DNA of 64,000 bases, taken from contig CAXXFQ010000024.1 of the NCBI GenBank assembly GCA_963674475.2, positions 496,001-560,000 of the forward strand, read 5' to 3'. The stretch is from CAXXFQ01 sp963674475 (GTDB lineage Bacteria > Planctomycetota > Planctomycetia > Pirellulales > Thermoguttaceae). Under the pieces are notes generated by a model, which was given only the letters and a program-made list of their open reading frames with translations, was not told the DNA's origin and did not search any database. Position numbers and translations under genes: made by a program. Position 1 is the stretch's first letter. Every line of letters begins with the position of its first letter. Shown piece after piece: positions 51,062-60,400 of this stretch.

Positions 51062-51896
51062 GAGTGTCGCTCCGTTTGGTTGGGTTCGTTCAGTTGTTGA
51101 AGTAGGTACGCATATTCCGAGAGGTTCGGTTCGGGGATATTGTGGTCTTGGAGATGCGGTCGCTCATCGAGCCGGAACAGCTTGGCCGGTGATTCGCAAC
51201 TTTCTTGCAAGAGGAGCCGGACCACGTCGACCGTCATTGCCCCAATTTGAAGGGCCCGATCGATTGCAGCCCCGAGTTCCTTCACCGTGTGCTTTTCCAA
51301 AAGACGAAGAATCTTGGCCGTGAGCCACGGCGGGCGGTAGGAGCTTCCGCTCCATCGTGGTTTTTAAATCGGTGCGGCAGCACCAACTCGCTCCCGGTAG
51401 TACCGGGCCGTGAGCCACGGCGGGCGGTGGGAGCTTCCGCTCCATCGTGGTTTTTAAATCGGTGCGGCAGCACCAACTCGCCCCCGGTCGTACCGGGCCG
51501 TGAGCCACGGCGGGCGGTAGGAGCTTCCGCTCCATCGTGGTTTTTTAAATCGGTGCGGCAGCACCAACCCGCCCCCGGTCGTACCGGGCCGTGAGCCACG
51601 GCGGGCGGTAGGAGCTTCCGCTCCATCGTGGTTTTTAAATCGGTGCGGCAGCACCAACCCGCCCCCGGTAGTACCGGGCCGTGAGCCACGGCGGGCGGTA
51701 GGAGCTTCCGCTCCATCGTGGTTTTTAAATCGGTGCGGCAGCACCAACCCGCCCCCGGTCGTACCGGGCCGTCGCTTCCGTTGTCGGTTTCCAATCGTCG
51801 CCGGATTACGGCAAGTCCCACTGCTCAAAAGGCTTGCCAAAATCGAGTGAATTCGGCTTTTTCTGCAGAAGTCCCAGGTAGTGGATCGGGTCGTAG
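51058..51896 (-). pseudogene. istA: IstA transposase C-terminal part, split by a tandem array
   Basis: The outer piece (51896-51772) reads HYLGLLQKKPNSLDFGKPFE, then QWDLP and, in another frame, IRRRLETDNGS. These are the conserved tail of IstA (HYLxLLxxKPxALDxAxPxxxWxLP...RRLE). The inner piece (51316-51058) resumes AKILRLLEKHTVKELGAAID and continues to the stop. Between them lies the array at 51317-51771. The DDE core is missing because ISA copy 3 sits at 51897. Confidence 0.75.
51317..51771. repeat. Five tandem 90-bp units, each with four perfect stem-loops
   Basis: Units start at 51317, 51407, 51497, 51588 and 51678 (one unit has an extra T). Each holds GCCGTG-AGC-CACGGC, GGAGC-TTCC-GCTCC, GGTGC-GGCA-GCACC and CCCGGT-NGT-ACCGGG. 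The units are nearly identical, with a few substitutions. There are no unique spacers. A diverged partial unit occurs at 62865-62884. Read on the minus strand the units stay open as a 30-residue repeat, but nothing suggests translation. Confidence 0.92.
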
Positions 51897-51940
51897 TGAC
51901 CGGCTTTAATTTTCTGTACCAGGGGTTATGAGAGTTTGGA

Positions 51941-52838
51941 TTAGGTAACAGGTAATGGGTCAGATTTCGGGCTGTGCTGCTGGAGTGAGGGCGTAGCCCG
52001 AACGGAAGCGGCACAGCCCGCTGCAAATTTCGACGGGGATTGGTAGCCCAACGAACCGTGTGGCCGAACGTGGTTGTAGTCTTCCTGCCAGGCTTTGGCC
52101 AATCGCCGGGCAGCTTGGAGATTCTCAAATTCCTCACGAGCCAGAAGCTCGTCTCGAAGCCGACAATGGAAGCTTTCGGCATAGCCGTTTTCCCATGGGC
52201 TGCCTGGTGCTACGTAGAGCGTCTTCACGTCTACTCGCTCCAACCATTCTCGAACCGTCTTGGCGATGAACTCCGGGCCATTGTCGCTACGAATATTTCT
52301 TGGCACGCCTCGCATCGCAAAAAGTTCGGCCAGCGTATCGATCACATCTTCCGAGGTAATGCTGCCAGCCACTTTCAACGCTAAACACTCTCTTGTGAAT
52401 TCATCAATGATCGACAGCCACTTTAGCGAACGCCCACTCGTCGTCCGATCAAAGATGAAATCCCATGTCCACACGTGGTCCTTATACTCTGCACGACGGC
52501 GATGACAAGCGTTCTCACCCGAGCCTAATCGTCCGTCGTTTCCGCTGTTTTTGAGGCACTTTCAGCCCCTCTCGACGCCACAGACGGTAAACCCTTGTGA
52601 AGCTCGCTCGCCAACCTTCGGCTTGCAGCAACGCGCTGATCCGACGATAGCCGAAACGAGGACGCCCGCTAACAAGTTCAAGCATCCGATCAACCAAACG
52701 CGGTTCATCGTCGCGCGGCTTCGTCTCGTAACGCTGTGTGCTACGAGGCTGCTTCAAGGCTCGGCAAGCTCGACGCTCGCTCACGCCGTGCTTCCCTTTG
52801 AGCTTTATTACCGTCTCACGTTTCCGAGAGGGGCTCAC
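51941..52838 (-). pseudogene. ISA OrfB with one-base insertion (copy 3)
   Basis: The sequence matches the intact OrfB of copy 1 except for one extra G after CGGAAACGACG (near 52533). The frame then breaks after QKQRKRRTIRLG (stop at 52515). The DDE part continues in the other frame to 51941. The element can move only if helped by copy 1. Confidence 0.9.
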
Positions 52839-53119
52839 AAGTTTCCCTCTGCCACATCCCGAAGTATCTGGATATCCAGGGCTTGGTCAGCCACCAGACG
52901 CTTCAAACGCTTGTTCTCCTGTTCCAGTTCTTTCAGCCGCTTCGCCTCTTCGGCCTTCATTCCACCGTACTGCTGCCGCCAGCGATGAAACGTCTGCTCA
53001 CAGATTTCCAAGGCTTGGCACGCTTCGCCGATCGTCTTGCCCGAGTTGAGCATCGCGTCCGCGTCACGAAGCTTCCTGATAATCTGCTCCGGCGTATGTC
53101 GCTTCCCGCGATTCTTCAC
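52835..53119 (-). CDS. IS3-family transposase OrfA (ISA copy 3)
   Basis: 94 aa, identical in sequence to OrfA of copy 1, with the same GTG start, ribosome site and overlap with orfB. OrfA alone is usually a regulator of IS3 transposition. Confidence 0.9.
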   Translation of the reverse strand: MKNRGKRHTPEQIIRKLRDADAMLNSGKTIGEACQALEICEQTFHRWRQQYGGMKAEEAKRLKELEQENKRLKRLVADQALDIQILRDVAEGNL

Positions 53120-53194
53120 AAGAGTCTCCTTCCACCCCTACAGGGCTCTGGATACTCTCATACCACATGGACCAGTTTTTTGAATAGCAGGCCA

Positions 53195-53249
53195 GCAGGT
53201 CCTGCTCTGCTACGGCTCGCTACACTCACCTCCGCAGAGCAGAACCTGC
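53195..53249. repeat. 16-bp stem hairpin abutting ISA copy 3
   Basis: GCAGGTCCTGCTCTGC (53195-53210) pairs with GCAGAGCAGAACCTGC (53234-53249) with one mismatch, loop 23 bases. Its edge coincides with the IS end. It is placed where the kinase reading frame is cut off. Confidence 0.7.
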
Positions 53250-53368
53250 CTTGTTTCTCTTTTACAGAAAGAATGATACACTAACGAAACGACTTCATGA
53301 CAATGCACGTCCAGTGCCACGCAAGTAATCGTGCTCGTTCCAATATCGACACCAAGTGTAACGTTCAA
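53250..53368 (-). pseudogene. N-terminal relic of an FGGY-family sugar kinase
   Basis: From a TTG at 53368 the frame reads LNVTLGVDIGTSTITCVALD, then VHCHEVVSLVYHS. The VDIGTSTIT phosphate-1 motif is the N-terminus of FGGY carbohydrate kinases. After about 40 residues it runs into the hairpin, and no more kinase sequence is found. It diverges from the regulator at 53555, as sugar kinase genes often do. Confidence 0.6.
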
Positions 53369-53517
53369 GCTGGTTTGTCTCCTCAATGGACTTGATACAA
53401 CAACTAACAAAATAGCCCGGAGATATCATTTCGAGGTATTACATGCAAAAAAAGGATTTGCTGCAACGACCTTCACATCTCATGTTACAAAAGCCTCAAA
53501 AGAGTGCAACAGGCATG

Positions 53518-53548
53518 TTGACAAGTATGTAAAAAAAAGTTGTAAGAT
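53518..53548 (+). promoter_or_regulatory. Candidate sigma-70-type promoter of the GntR/LacI regulator
   Basis: TTGACA at 53518-53523 and TGTAAG or TAAGAT at about 53541-53548, spacer 17-19 with an A-run. The regulator's ATG follows within ten bases, implying a very short leader or a downstream start. Confidence 0.45.
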
Positions 53549-53554
53549 CAAGTT

Positions 53555-54589
53555 ATGGGCAACCCAAAAAACAAACTTCCAAAATATCGACAATTGTTCG
53601 AAGAAATACGCGACGCGATATTTAGCGGAAAATATCGTGTGGGGGATCGACTTCCTAGCGAAACCGCGTTGGTGCAACGATATAACATTTCGCGACCAAC
53701 GGCGGCCAGAGCTTTGCGTGACTTGGAAAACGCCGGACTAGTCCAGCGACGTCATGGCTCGGGAACCTTGGTGCTTCACTCGTCACATGCGAGAGGGGGC
53801 AGCCTGGGCCTGCTCGTTCCCGGCCTTGGACAAGGTGAAATATTCGAGCCAATTTGCAATCAAATCGCAAAATCGGTGCAAGCACACAACTTTACCCTCT
53901 TCTGGGGAGACTCTAGCGCGGGCAAGGATGAAAGCAAAACGTCTCTCGCAAAATCGTTGTGTCAGCAATACATCGACCAACGCGTTGCCGGCGTTTTTTT
54001 TGAGCCGATTGAGTTGATGCCCGGCATGGAAAAAACAAATCAATACATTGTCAAAGCGTTTCAAGAGGCTGGGATACCGGTCATTTTAATTGACTGCGAT
54101 GTCGTAAAATTCCCACGGCGTAGCCAATTTGACTTGGTCCGAATCGACAACCGACGCGCGGGGTACCTGCTAACTGAGCACCTGCTAAAACTTGGCTGTA
54201 AACGAATCGACTTCGTTTCGAAAAGCTCTTCCGCAGCAACGATCGACGCTCGGATTGCCGGATATCGAGACGCTTTGCTGGAAAATGAGATCATTCCTCA
54301 ATTGGACTGGATGCATCGAGCTGACTCTTTCGATATCGACTTTGCCCGCCATTTGATCAAGGCAAGTGAACCCGAAGCTATTATATGCGGGAATGATTAC
54401 ACCGCGGCGCTCGTCATGCGTGACCTGACAAGATTGGGCGTACGAATTCCCCAAGAGATTCGTATAGTTGGCATAGACGATCTTAAATACGCAAGCGCTC
54501 TTTCGGTTCCCTTGACCACTATCCACCAACCATGCCGAGCCATGGGGCGCGTGTGGCCTGCTATTCAAAAACTGGTCCAGGGGTTATGA
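53555..54589 (+). CDS. GntR-HTH/LacI-sensor regulator, C-terminus replaced by IS sequence
   Basis: 344 aa. A GntR winged helix (residues ~8-72: YRQLFEEIRDAIFSGKYRVG, then NISRPTAARALRDLENAGLV) is joined to a LacI-type sugar sensor (GSLGLLVPGL, LVRIDNRRAGYLLTEHLLKL, EAIICGNDYTAALVMRDLTR, IVGIDDLKYASALSVPLTTI). This is the AraR-like architecture. The family normally continues about 30 residues after HQPCRAMG. Here the last residues WPAIQKLVQGL are encoded by the ISA left end starting at 54554. It probably controlled the divergent kinase. Whether the shortened protein still folds is uncertain. Confidence 0.82.
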   Translation: MGNPKNKLPKYRQLFEEIRDAIFSGKYRVGDRLPSETALVQRYNISRPTAARALRDLENAGLVQRRHGSGTLVLHSSHARGGSLGLLVPGLGQGEIFEPICNQIAKSVQAHNFTLFWGDSSAGKDESKTSLAKSLCQQYIDQRVAGVFFEPIELMPGMEKTNQYIVKAFQEAGIPVILIDCDVVKFPRRSQFDLVRIDNRRAGYLLTEHLLKLGCKRIDFVSKSSSAATIDARIAGYRDALLENEIIPQLDWMHRADSFDIDFARHLIKASEPEAIICGNDYTAALVMRDLTRLGVRIPQEIRIVGIDDLKYASALSVPLTTIHQPCRAMGRVWPAIQKLVQGL

Positions 54590-54656
54590 GAGTATCCAAA
54601 GCCCTTGAGCTTGCCCCCAAGTTTGGTCCACTTGGAATGTTAGAAAACAAGGTTTT

Positions 54657-55470
54657 TCAGGGCAGGCATGCCTGCCCTGAAAAAATCGCGAACTCGCGGG
54701 GAGTCTGTCCTCCCAGAGAGCTGTGCGGACGGGTCTCGTTGTACTCCCGCATCCACGCTTGGATCTTCTCCTGGGCATCCTCCATCGATAAAAACCAATG
54801 CTGATTCAGGCACTCAGTGCGGAACTTGCCGTTGAATGACTCGATATATGCATTATCTGTAGGTTTGCCCGGCCGACTGAAGTCCAACTCCACATCGTTC
54901 CAGTAAGCCCACAAGTCTAGGGACTTTGAAACAAACTCCGGACCATTGTCCACCCGGATCGTTTTCGGCCGACCGCGACGCTTCGTCACCTCTTCAAGAA
55001 CCTCGACTATGTGGTCGGCCGTAAGCCGCTGCCCGGCTCGAATTGCCAGACTCTCACGGGTAAAGTTATCAACTAACGTCAAAACCCGAAACCTCCCCCC
55101 AGAAAAAAGTTGGTCCGCCACGAAATCCATGCTCCAGCACTCGTTCGCCTCGCGGGCCTGGGGACGATCCACACGCCGTTTTGCACTGTGACGCTTGCCT
55201 TGGCGTCTTCTTCCGCATCGCCAGCCCTTCTTCGCAGTAAAGGCGGTAAACCAATTTGACATTGACGTTCCAGTCCTCTCGACTCCGCAAGATGTGCAAG
55301 CGGCGATAGCCGTAGCCCGGCCGTGCTGCCGCCAAATCGCGCAGTCGAAGTCTTAATTCCGCCCGAGGGTCGCGCACACTCTGGTAACGATTGCTCGATC
55401 GAGGGAAAGCCAACGCCTTGCAAGCTCGACGTTCGCTTACCTCGTAGAGGGCATTTCAGAACTACTTGCC
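54657..55470 (-). pseudogene. ISB OrfB integrase, multiple frameshifts
   Basis: The order of fragments is EVSERRACKALAFPRSSNRY (about 55465 down), RPGYGYRRLHILRSREDWNV, and then in other frames the integrase core. The core has SMDFVADQLFSGG, TLVDNFTRES, TIRVDNGPEFVSKSLD and NAYIESFNGKFRTECL, giving D, D and E. At least two shifts separate these. The protein is of the IS3 group closest to IS407/IS2-like OrfB and distinct from the ISA enzyme. Confidence 0.82.
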
Positions 55471-55570
55471 AGGTCTCCCACGGCCGAGAAACATTGACGC
55501 AAAATAGAGTCTTGAAACCGGCTCTATCAAGTCTCCGCATCGTCCACCACAGTCCGACGACGCTCGGGCT

Positions 55571-55835
55571 TCAGAGTTTTTTTGACAACACGTCCTGAAG
55601 AATCTGCTTGTCCAAGCTCAAGTCAGCCACTAACTCCTTGAGCTTGCGGTTCTCTTCCTCAAGCTGCTTCAATCGGCGAAGCTCCGCCACACCCAGACCG
55701 GCGTATTTTTTCTTCCAGCGATAAAATGTCAGCTCTGCAATCCCCATCTTGCGAACCATCTCAGCCACCGCCGTGCCCGATTCGGCCTGCCGAAGAGCAA
55801 ACGCAATCTGCTACTGCCGTATACCGTTTTTTCAT
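55571..55835 (-). pseudogene. ISB OrfA, frameshifted near its start
   Basis: ATG 55835 gives MKKRYTAVADCV, then loses frame. The sequence in the other frame, QIAFALRQAESGTAVAEMVR, joins the intact remainder KMGIAELTFYRWKKKYAGLG and the coil LKQLEEENRKLKELVADLSL. This is a transposase-8 HTH protein with a small indel at the start. Confidence 0.8.
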
Positions 55836-55939
55836 GGTCCAAATCCTCCTTTTAAAAATGTCAGAATACCAAAATTCCTGACATTCCGCATGGACCAAGA
55901 TTCGGGGAGCAGGTCACCGTTTTGACAAGGAGACTTTCG

Positions 55940-56227
55940 ATGAAGAAGAATCGCGGGAAGCGACATACGCCGGAGCAGATTATCAGGAAGCTTCGTGACG
56001 CGGACGCGATGCTCAACTCGGGCAAGACGATCGGCGAAGCGTGCCAAGCCTTGGAAATCTGTGAGCAGACGTTTCATCGCTGGCGGCAGCAGTACGGTGG
56101 AATGAAGGCCGAAGAGGCGAAGCGGCTGAAAGAACTGGAACAGGAGAACAAGCGTTTGAAGCGTCTGGTGGCTGACCAAGCCCTGGATATCCAGATACTT
56201 CGGGATGTGGCAGAGGGAAACTTGTGA
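55940..56227 (+). CDS. IS3-family transposase OrfA (ISA copy 4)
   Basis: 95 aa beginning MKKNRGKRHTPEQIIRKL. Only the first codons differ from copy 1 (ATGAAGAAGAAT instead of GTGAAGAAT). AAGGAGA lies about eight bases upstream. orfB starts at 56224 by the same GTGA overlap but is cut after residue 38 at 56336. Confidence 0.88.
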   Translation: MKKNRGKRHTPEQIIRKLRDADAMLNSGKTIGEACQALEICEQTFHRWRQQYGGMKAEEAKRLKELEQENKRLKRLVADQALDIQILRDVAEGNL

Positions 56228-56330
56228 GCCCCTCTCGGAAACGTGAGACGGTAATAAAGCTCAAAGGGAAGCACGGCGTGAGCGAGCGTCGAGCTTGCCG
56301 AGCCTTGAAGCAGCCTCGTAGCACACAGCG

Positions 56331-57485
56331 TTACGAGTTGGCGTCGCGGACCTCGACTTGGCCGTAGGCGTCGTACGTGTAGCGCTCGCGGACGTGCCAG
56401 CCGGACATCTCCAACAGGCCGACCACGTTGTAGTTCGCGTCCAACATCGCCCAAAGCCGCTCGGTCGTCGTCGTTTCGCTCTCGGTGATCATCCGGTCGC
56501 GACAGATCAGCTCGTCAATATACCGCGTCCGTGTCGGACTGACGGAGGGGAGACTGGCCGCGATTTGGAAAAATTTTCCAAGTGGATTCTCGCTCTCCCA
56601 ATCGCCAGCCCGGGCTCCGGGTCCCCAGACGTAACGCCGCTCGGCATCGGTATTCGTGCCGACGCGTTCTTCGAGACAACGCCAGTCCTTGTCGTAATAG
56701 TAGTGGCGGGTCTCGTCGAGGGTGCCGGAGACGTAGGTCTTTTTGACCGTGCGATGGTGCATCCCGTCGTACTCGTACTCGGCAACGGTCGTCGCGCCGT
56801 CGGCCACCTTGACCAGCCGGTTCCACGCGTCGTAGGTGCACGTATAGTGCGCGGCGAAGTCGGTCGGCTTCGGCATCGTCGTCATGTTCCCCACCGCGTC
56901 GTGGGCGACATGGGTCGAGGACGAGTCAATTTGAATCAGTTCGTTCGCCTTGTTGTGCGAGCGCGATTGGTCCAAATCGTACGGCGTCGCGTCGTCGGCG
57001 TCCTGGAGGAAATCGGTCCAGTTGCCAAGCGGGTCGAGCGTGAACCGTTCCACCTTGCTGAGCGTGCCCGCGACGATGTCACTGTTGGAGGCGTTCAGAT
57101 TGCCCAGCTTGCGTTCGGTCAGCCGGTTGACCCCGTCGTAGCTGTAAAGCTCGTCAAGATGTTTCGAGAGCTGCGAGGCACGGGCGTCGGTTCGGCTCAG
57201 GCGATTGCCAGCGCGGTCGTAAGTATGCGAGGTTCTAGCAAGCTTGGTGCCGTCGTCGCTCCACCATTCCTTCATCGTCACCCGATCGAAATTGTCGACA
57301 CAGGTGAATAAGTTCACGTCACCGTTCACGTACGGCTGGGCGGCCGAGTTGAAATCGTTAAGCCCCAACAGGTTGTTATATTTAACCAAGTCAGTGCCGG
57401 GGTTGCCGTTGTTGTCGTCCTTGAGCGACCATGGACGCGAGGTCGCTTCGTTTTGCGGTAACATCACCCGCTCTCCATTAATCAT
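56331..57485 (-). pseudogene. RHS-repeat protein core, truncated at both ends
   Basis: 384 codons of YD/RHS repeats: NFDRVTMKEWWSDDGTKLAR, TYDRAGNRLSRTDA, YSYDGVNRLTERKLGNL, HDAVGNMTTMP, YTCTYDAWNRLVKVADGATT, VAEYEYDGMHHRTVKK, then RYVWGPGARAG and YTYDAYGQVEVRDAN. RHS proteins usually exceed 1000 residues with an N-terminal part and a variable C-terminal toxin. Here the frame begins abruptly at 57485, overlapping the stop of the upstream giant gene as ATGA, and ends where ISA copy 4 starts. Neither an export signal nor a toxin domain remains. Confidence 0.75.
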
Positions 57486-60400
57486 AGATCCATGTAAGCG
57501 ACCGCCAAGAGTTTTTCTTCTTCCGATGCCCGCTCGTCGGACTTCTTCGTGTTTGACTGACGCTGTTGTAGGTCCATCGCCAGGGTGGTCAAAAGGCCTT
57601 CGTCCAATGTGGAGTTGGCCGTGAGTGGTTCCTGCGAGACCGGCTCGGGCAACCCCACTCGACTGGCGAAGAAATTATGCGAGATCCTGACGCCACGCTC
57701 CGCGGGACGTTGGACGGGGCCGTAGGTGATTTCGGGAGGAGTGGTGTTTTTCGCGGTTAAGAATGGAAGGAGTGCCGCTTGTTGCATACGGCTTAAAATG
57801 GGGGCGGTGACTTCGATTGGACTTCCTGTAGATGGCGTGGAATCCAGGGCTTTGAGGTAATTCTGACGGAAGGCAAACAGGTCGGCCGCATCGACGTCGC
57901 CATCGGCGTCGGTGTCAAAGCGAGAATCGAAACCGACATCGGCGCTGGTTTTCTGATAGGTTTTGCGAAAGCGGAACAGATCAGCAAAGTCGACATCCCG
58001 GTCACCGTCGCTATCCCCGAAGAAGCTGTGGAATTCGAACGTGTAGTCGGCGGCCATCGGGTTGCCTGTCGAGTCGATCACGGCATCGGCAAGAATGGTC
58101 GCCGAGTAATTGCCGTCCGGTAGTCGACCACCGGGTAAGCCGGGGAAGGTCCATGTGGCAGTAGAGGTGATCGAGTCGACTTCGACGGTTATCGCATCAG
58201 CGGAAATCGCTTCGCCTGTGGTGAGATTCGAAAGTTGTAACGCGTCGGCGTTCAGTAGATCCATTACCGCTTCGTGGAAGCTCACGTCGATACGGCGGAT
58301 AACCGATCGCTCGTTTCCTTGGCCGATTGTCACCTCAACAACGTGTGGCGGGGCATTGACGTCCGATTCGTACGCTCCAATGTCGACGGTTCCGCCAAAA
58401 ATACGCGGGTTGCCATCAAGATCGGTTGTCAGCGGATTTTCGTCGGGGTCGATCGCCAAAGTATTATCCCCCGCGTCGATTGCCGGGCTGTCGGAGCGAA
58501 GTCGAAGATCGCCGTAATCGTCGTTGGCCGATTCGTCGATGTCGGGTGTGTCGGGATTATCGCCCCACCCGTCGCCCCCATCGGATGGGTTACGGATGAA
58601 GGCCGGATCGGTATCGAGAAGATTATGGGAGCCGGGAGCTTCTCCTATGCCGCCAATTTGCCCACCTTCATTTAATGCAACAATCGAGTTGTTTAAGGTT
58701 ATGTTTTCGTACTGGAAAATTCCGCCACCGTCCATTGCCACGTTTCCAGCGATGGTGCTGTTGATTATGCTTAATGGATAATAACTCAAATCTGCCGTCG
58801 AAATTCCGCCACCGTTCCCGTTTTCGGCCGAGTTTCCACAAATGGTGCTGTTGATAACCGTAAATTGACCATAACGGTTGAAAATTCCCCCCCCGTTTCC
58901 ACTTTTGGTCGAGTTTCCATGGATCGTACTGCCGGTTACCGTCATTTGGGTACCGTTGTAGATCCCGCCACCCCCTTCTGAACTACTGGAAACGTTTTCG
59001 GAGATCAAGCTATCGGTTACCGTTAAAGAGCCTCCGTTGTGAATCCCACCACCACTACCAGAAGAAAAGTTTTTACAAATCGAACTAAAAGATATTGCCA
59101 TTTGACCGGCGTTGAGTATCCCGCCAGCATAATCTTTTATTGCTGAGTTTTCACGGATTGTGCTGCCAGTCAACGTCAATAGGCCGTCACTAGAAATTCC
59201 TCCACCTCCATTAAATCCAGTGGCTAAGTTTCCCATCAGCAGGCTATCGTTGATTTTCGCAATGCTTTTATCAATGTAGATTCCTCCGCCTGATGAGGCC
59301 GAATTTTCGCACACTGCACTATCGTTTACGATTAGCTGTGCTCCAGCAAACAAAACGCCTCCCCCGTAATCTTTCGCCGAATTTTTGCTGATCGTGCACT
59401 CGTTGATCGTCAAAGACATTCCAAAGCCGAAAATGGCGCCTCCATCTTCAGCCGCTCCGCCGGTTAGGGTGAGTCCTTCGAGTGTTGCGGATGCAAAATG
59501 GTCGACGTAGAAAAGGCGACTTAAGGCGTTGGCGTCGATCGTCAATAGCTCTTCACCTGGGCCGCTGATGATCAAATGGTCGGTGATCTCCAGTTGGGTG
59601 CCGCTTAACGTGATCGTTGCGGAACCCTCGGCAAATAGGGCCGGATCGAAGGTGATAATGTCCTCTTGAGAGTCACTGCCCGGGAGCGCATCTCCGACGG
59701 CCTCATTGGTGTTTGCCGCTTCCATTGCCTCACGAAGCGTAATCTGTCCATCTTCGGCAACGACATCGGCGAGACTGGTTACCACGTAGGTCTGGGAATC
59801 GGTAGGTTTAGCTAGGAAGAGACGGACGGTTTCCATATCGGGTGCGAAAACGTTGAACACGGCCGATTGCCCCGAACCTGGATCAACCTCTCCGGCCATC
59901 GAGAGGGTGAGCGTCTGAGGGATATTCCAATTGGTGGTATCGAAGAGGATCGTCGAAAGGTCAGCCGTGATTTCGTCGCTGGAGTCAGCTTGTTTTTCGA
60001 TTGCTACTTCGATCGTTCCTTCGGGAACAGCGGTCAGACAAACGTCGATGGTAATTGATTCCCCTTCATGAATTTCAAAATAGGGTGAAGGAGTGACTGC
60101 CAGCTCGGGGGTTGCCTGTAATTCGATCGAACCGATGTCTACCGCGGCGGGAGGTGGATCGGTCAAACGCAGATTTCCTAACTGGTCGTAATCAAGTTTT
60201 ATACGATATCGACCTGGAGTATATTGAAATACTCTTCCGGCATCAATGAGAGGACTCCCGGATTGGGGGCGGTAATAAAGCAAGCGTCCCATCTCGTCGG
60301 TTATCGCCGTCAGCATCGGGTCGCCATCCTCGGTGCCCACGAAATTAATATCGCTGATTGAAACATTAATATCTGGGTGTTCAGGGGCAATATTCCCCGC

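Larger units (their letters stand above)
50127..51896 (-). mobile_element. IS21-family remnant (istB plus istA 3' end)
   Basis: The right end shows two direct copies of a 23-bp unit with core GAAAGTGCAGCGCTT (50127-50149 and 50150-50172), the multiple end repeats typical of IS21. istB (with an in-frame stop) and the istA 3' part follow. The istA 5' part is missing beyond 51896, where ISA copy 3 begins. A 455-bp tandem array is embedded in istA. Confidence 0.8.
51897..53194 (-). mobile_element. ISA copy 3: full-length IS3-family element with defective orfB
   Basis: 1298 bp in opposite orientation to copy 1, from TGACCGGC (51897) to GGCCA (53194). The flanks are istA on one side and a hairpin plus kinase relic on the other, and no target duplication is visible. 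This suggests rearrangement after insertion. Confidence 0.88.
54624..55897 (-). mobile_element. ISB: second IS3-family element, nested in ISA copy 4, degenerate
   Basis: About 1274 bp. The ends TGGTCCA-CTT-GGAATGTTAG (54624) and, inward from 55897, TGGTCCA-TGC-GGAATGTCAG are matching inverted repeats. Both transposase frames are broken. The right half of the element is inserted in the non-coding leader of ISA. Confidence 0.8.
54554..56336 (+). mobile_element. ISA copy 4, interrupted by ISB and truncated at its 3' end
   Basis: The left end TGGCCTGCTATTCAAAAACT is at 54554 and ISA leader sequence reaches about 54610. ISB then occupies 54624-55897. ISA resumes at about 55929 (AAGGAGACT before orfA) and continues to 56336, where it stops inside orfB (CAGCGTTACGAG) and RHS sequence begins. 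Confidence 0.82.

Noticed and set aside
51317..51771. CRISPR array
   Set aside because: The 90-bp units are directly adjacent and nearly identical throughout. There are no variable spacers and no cas genes in the window.
56358..57311. 317-aa plus-strand frame
   Set aside because: It is a shadow of the RHS coding strand. Val/Arg-rich composition without motifs.
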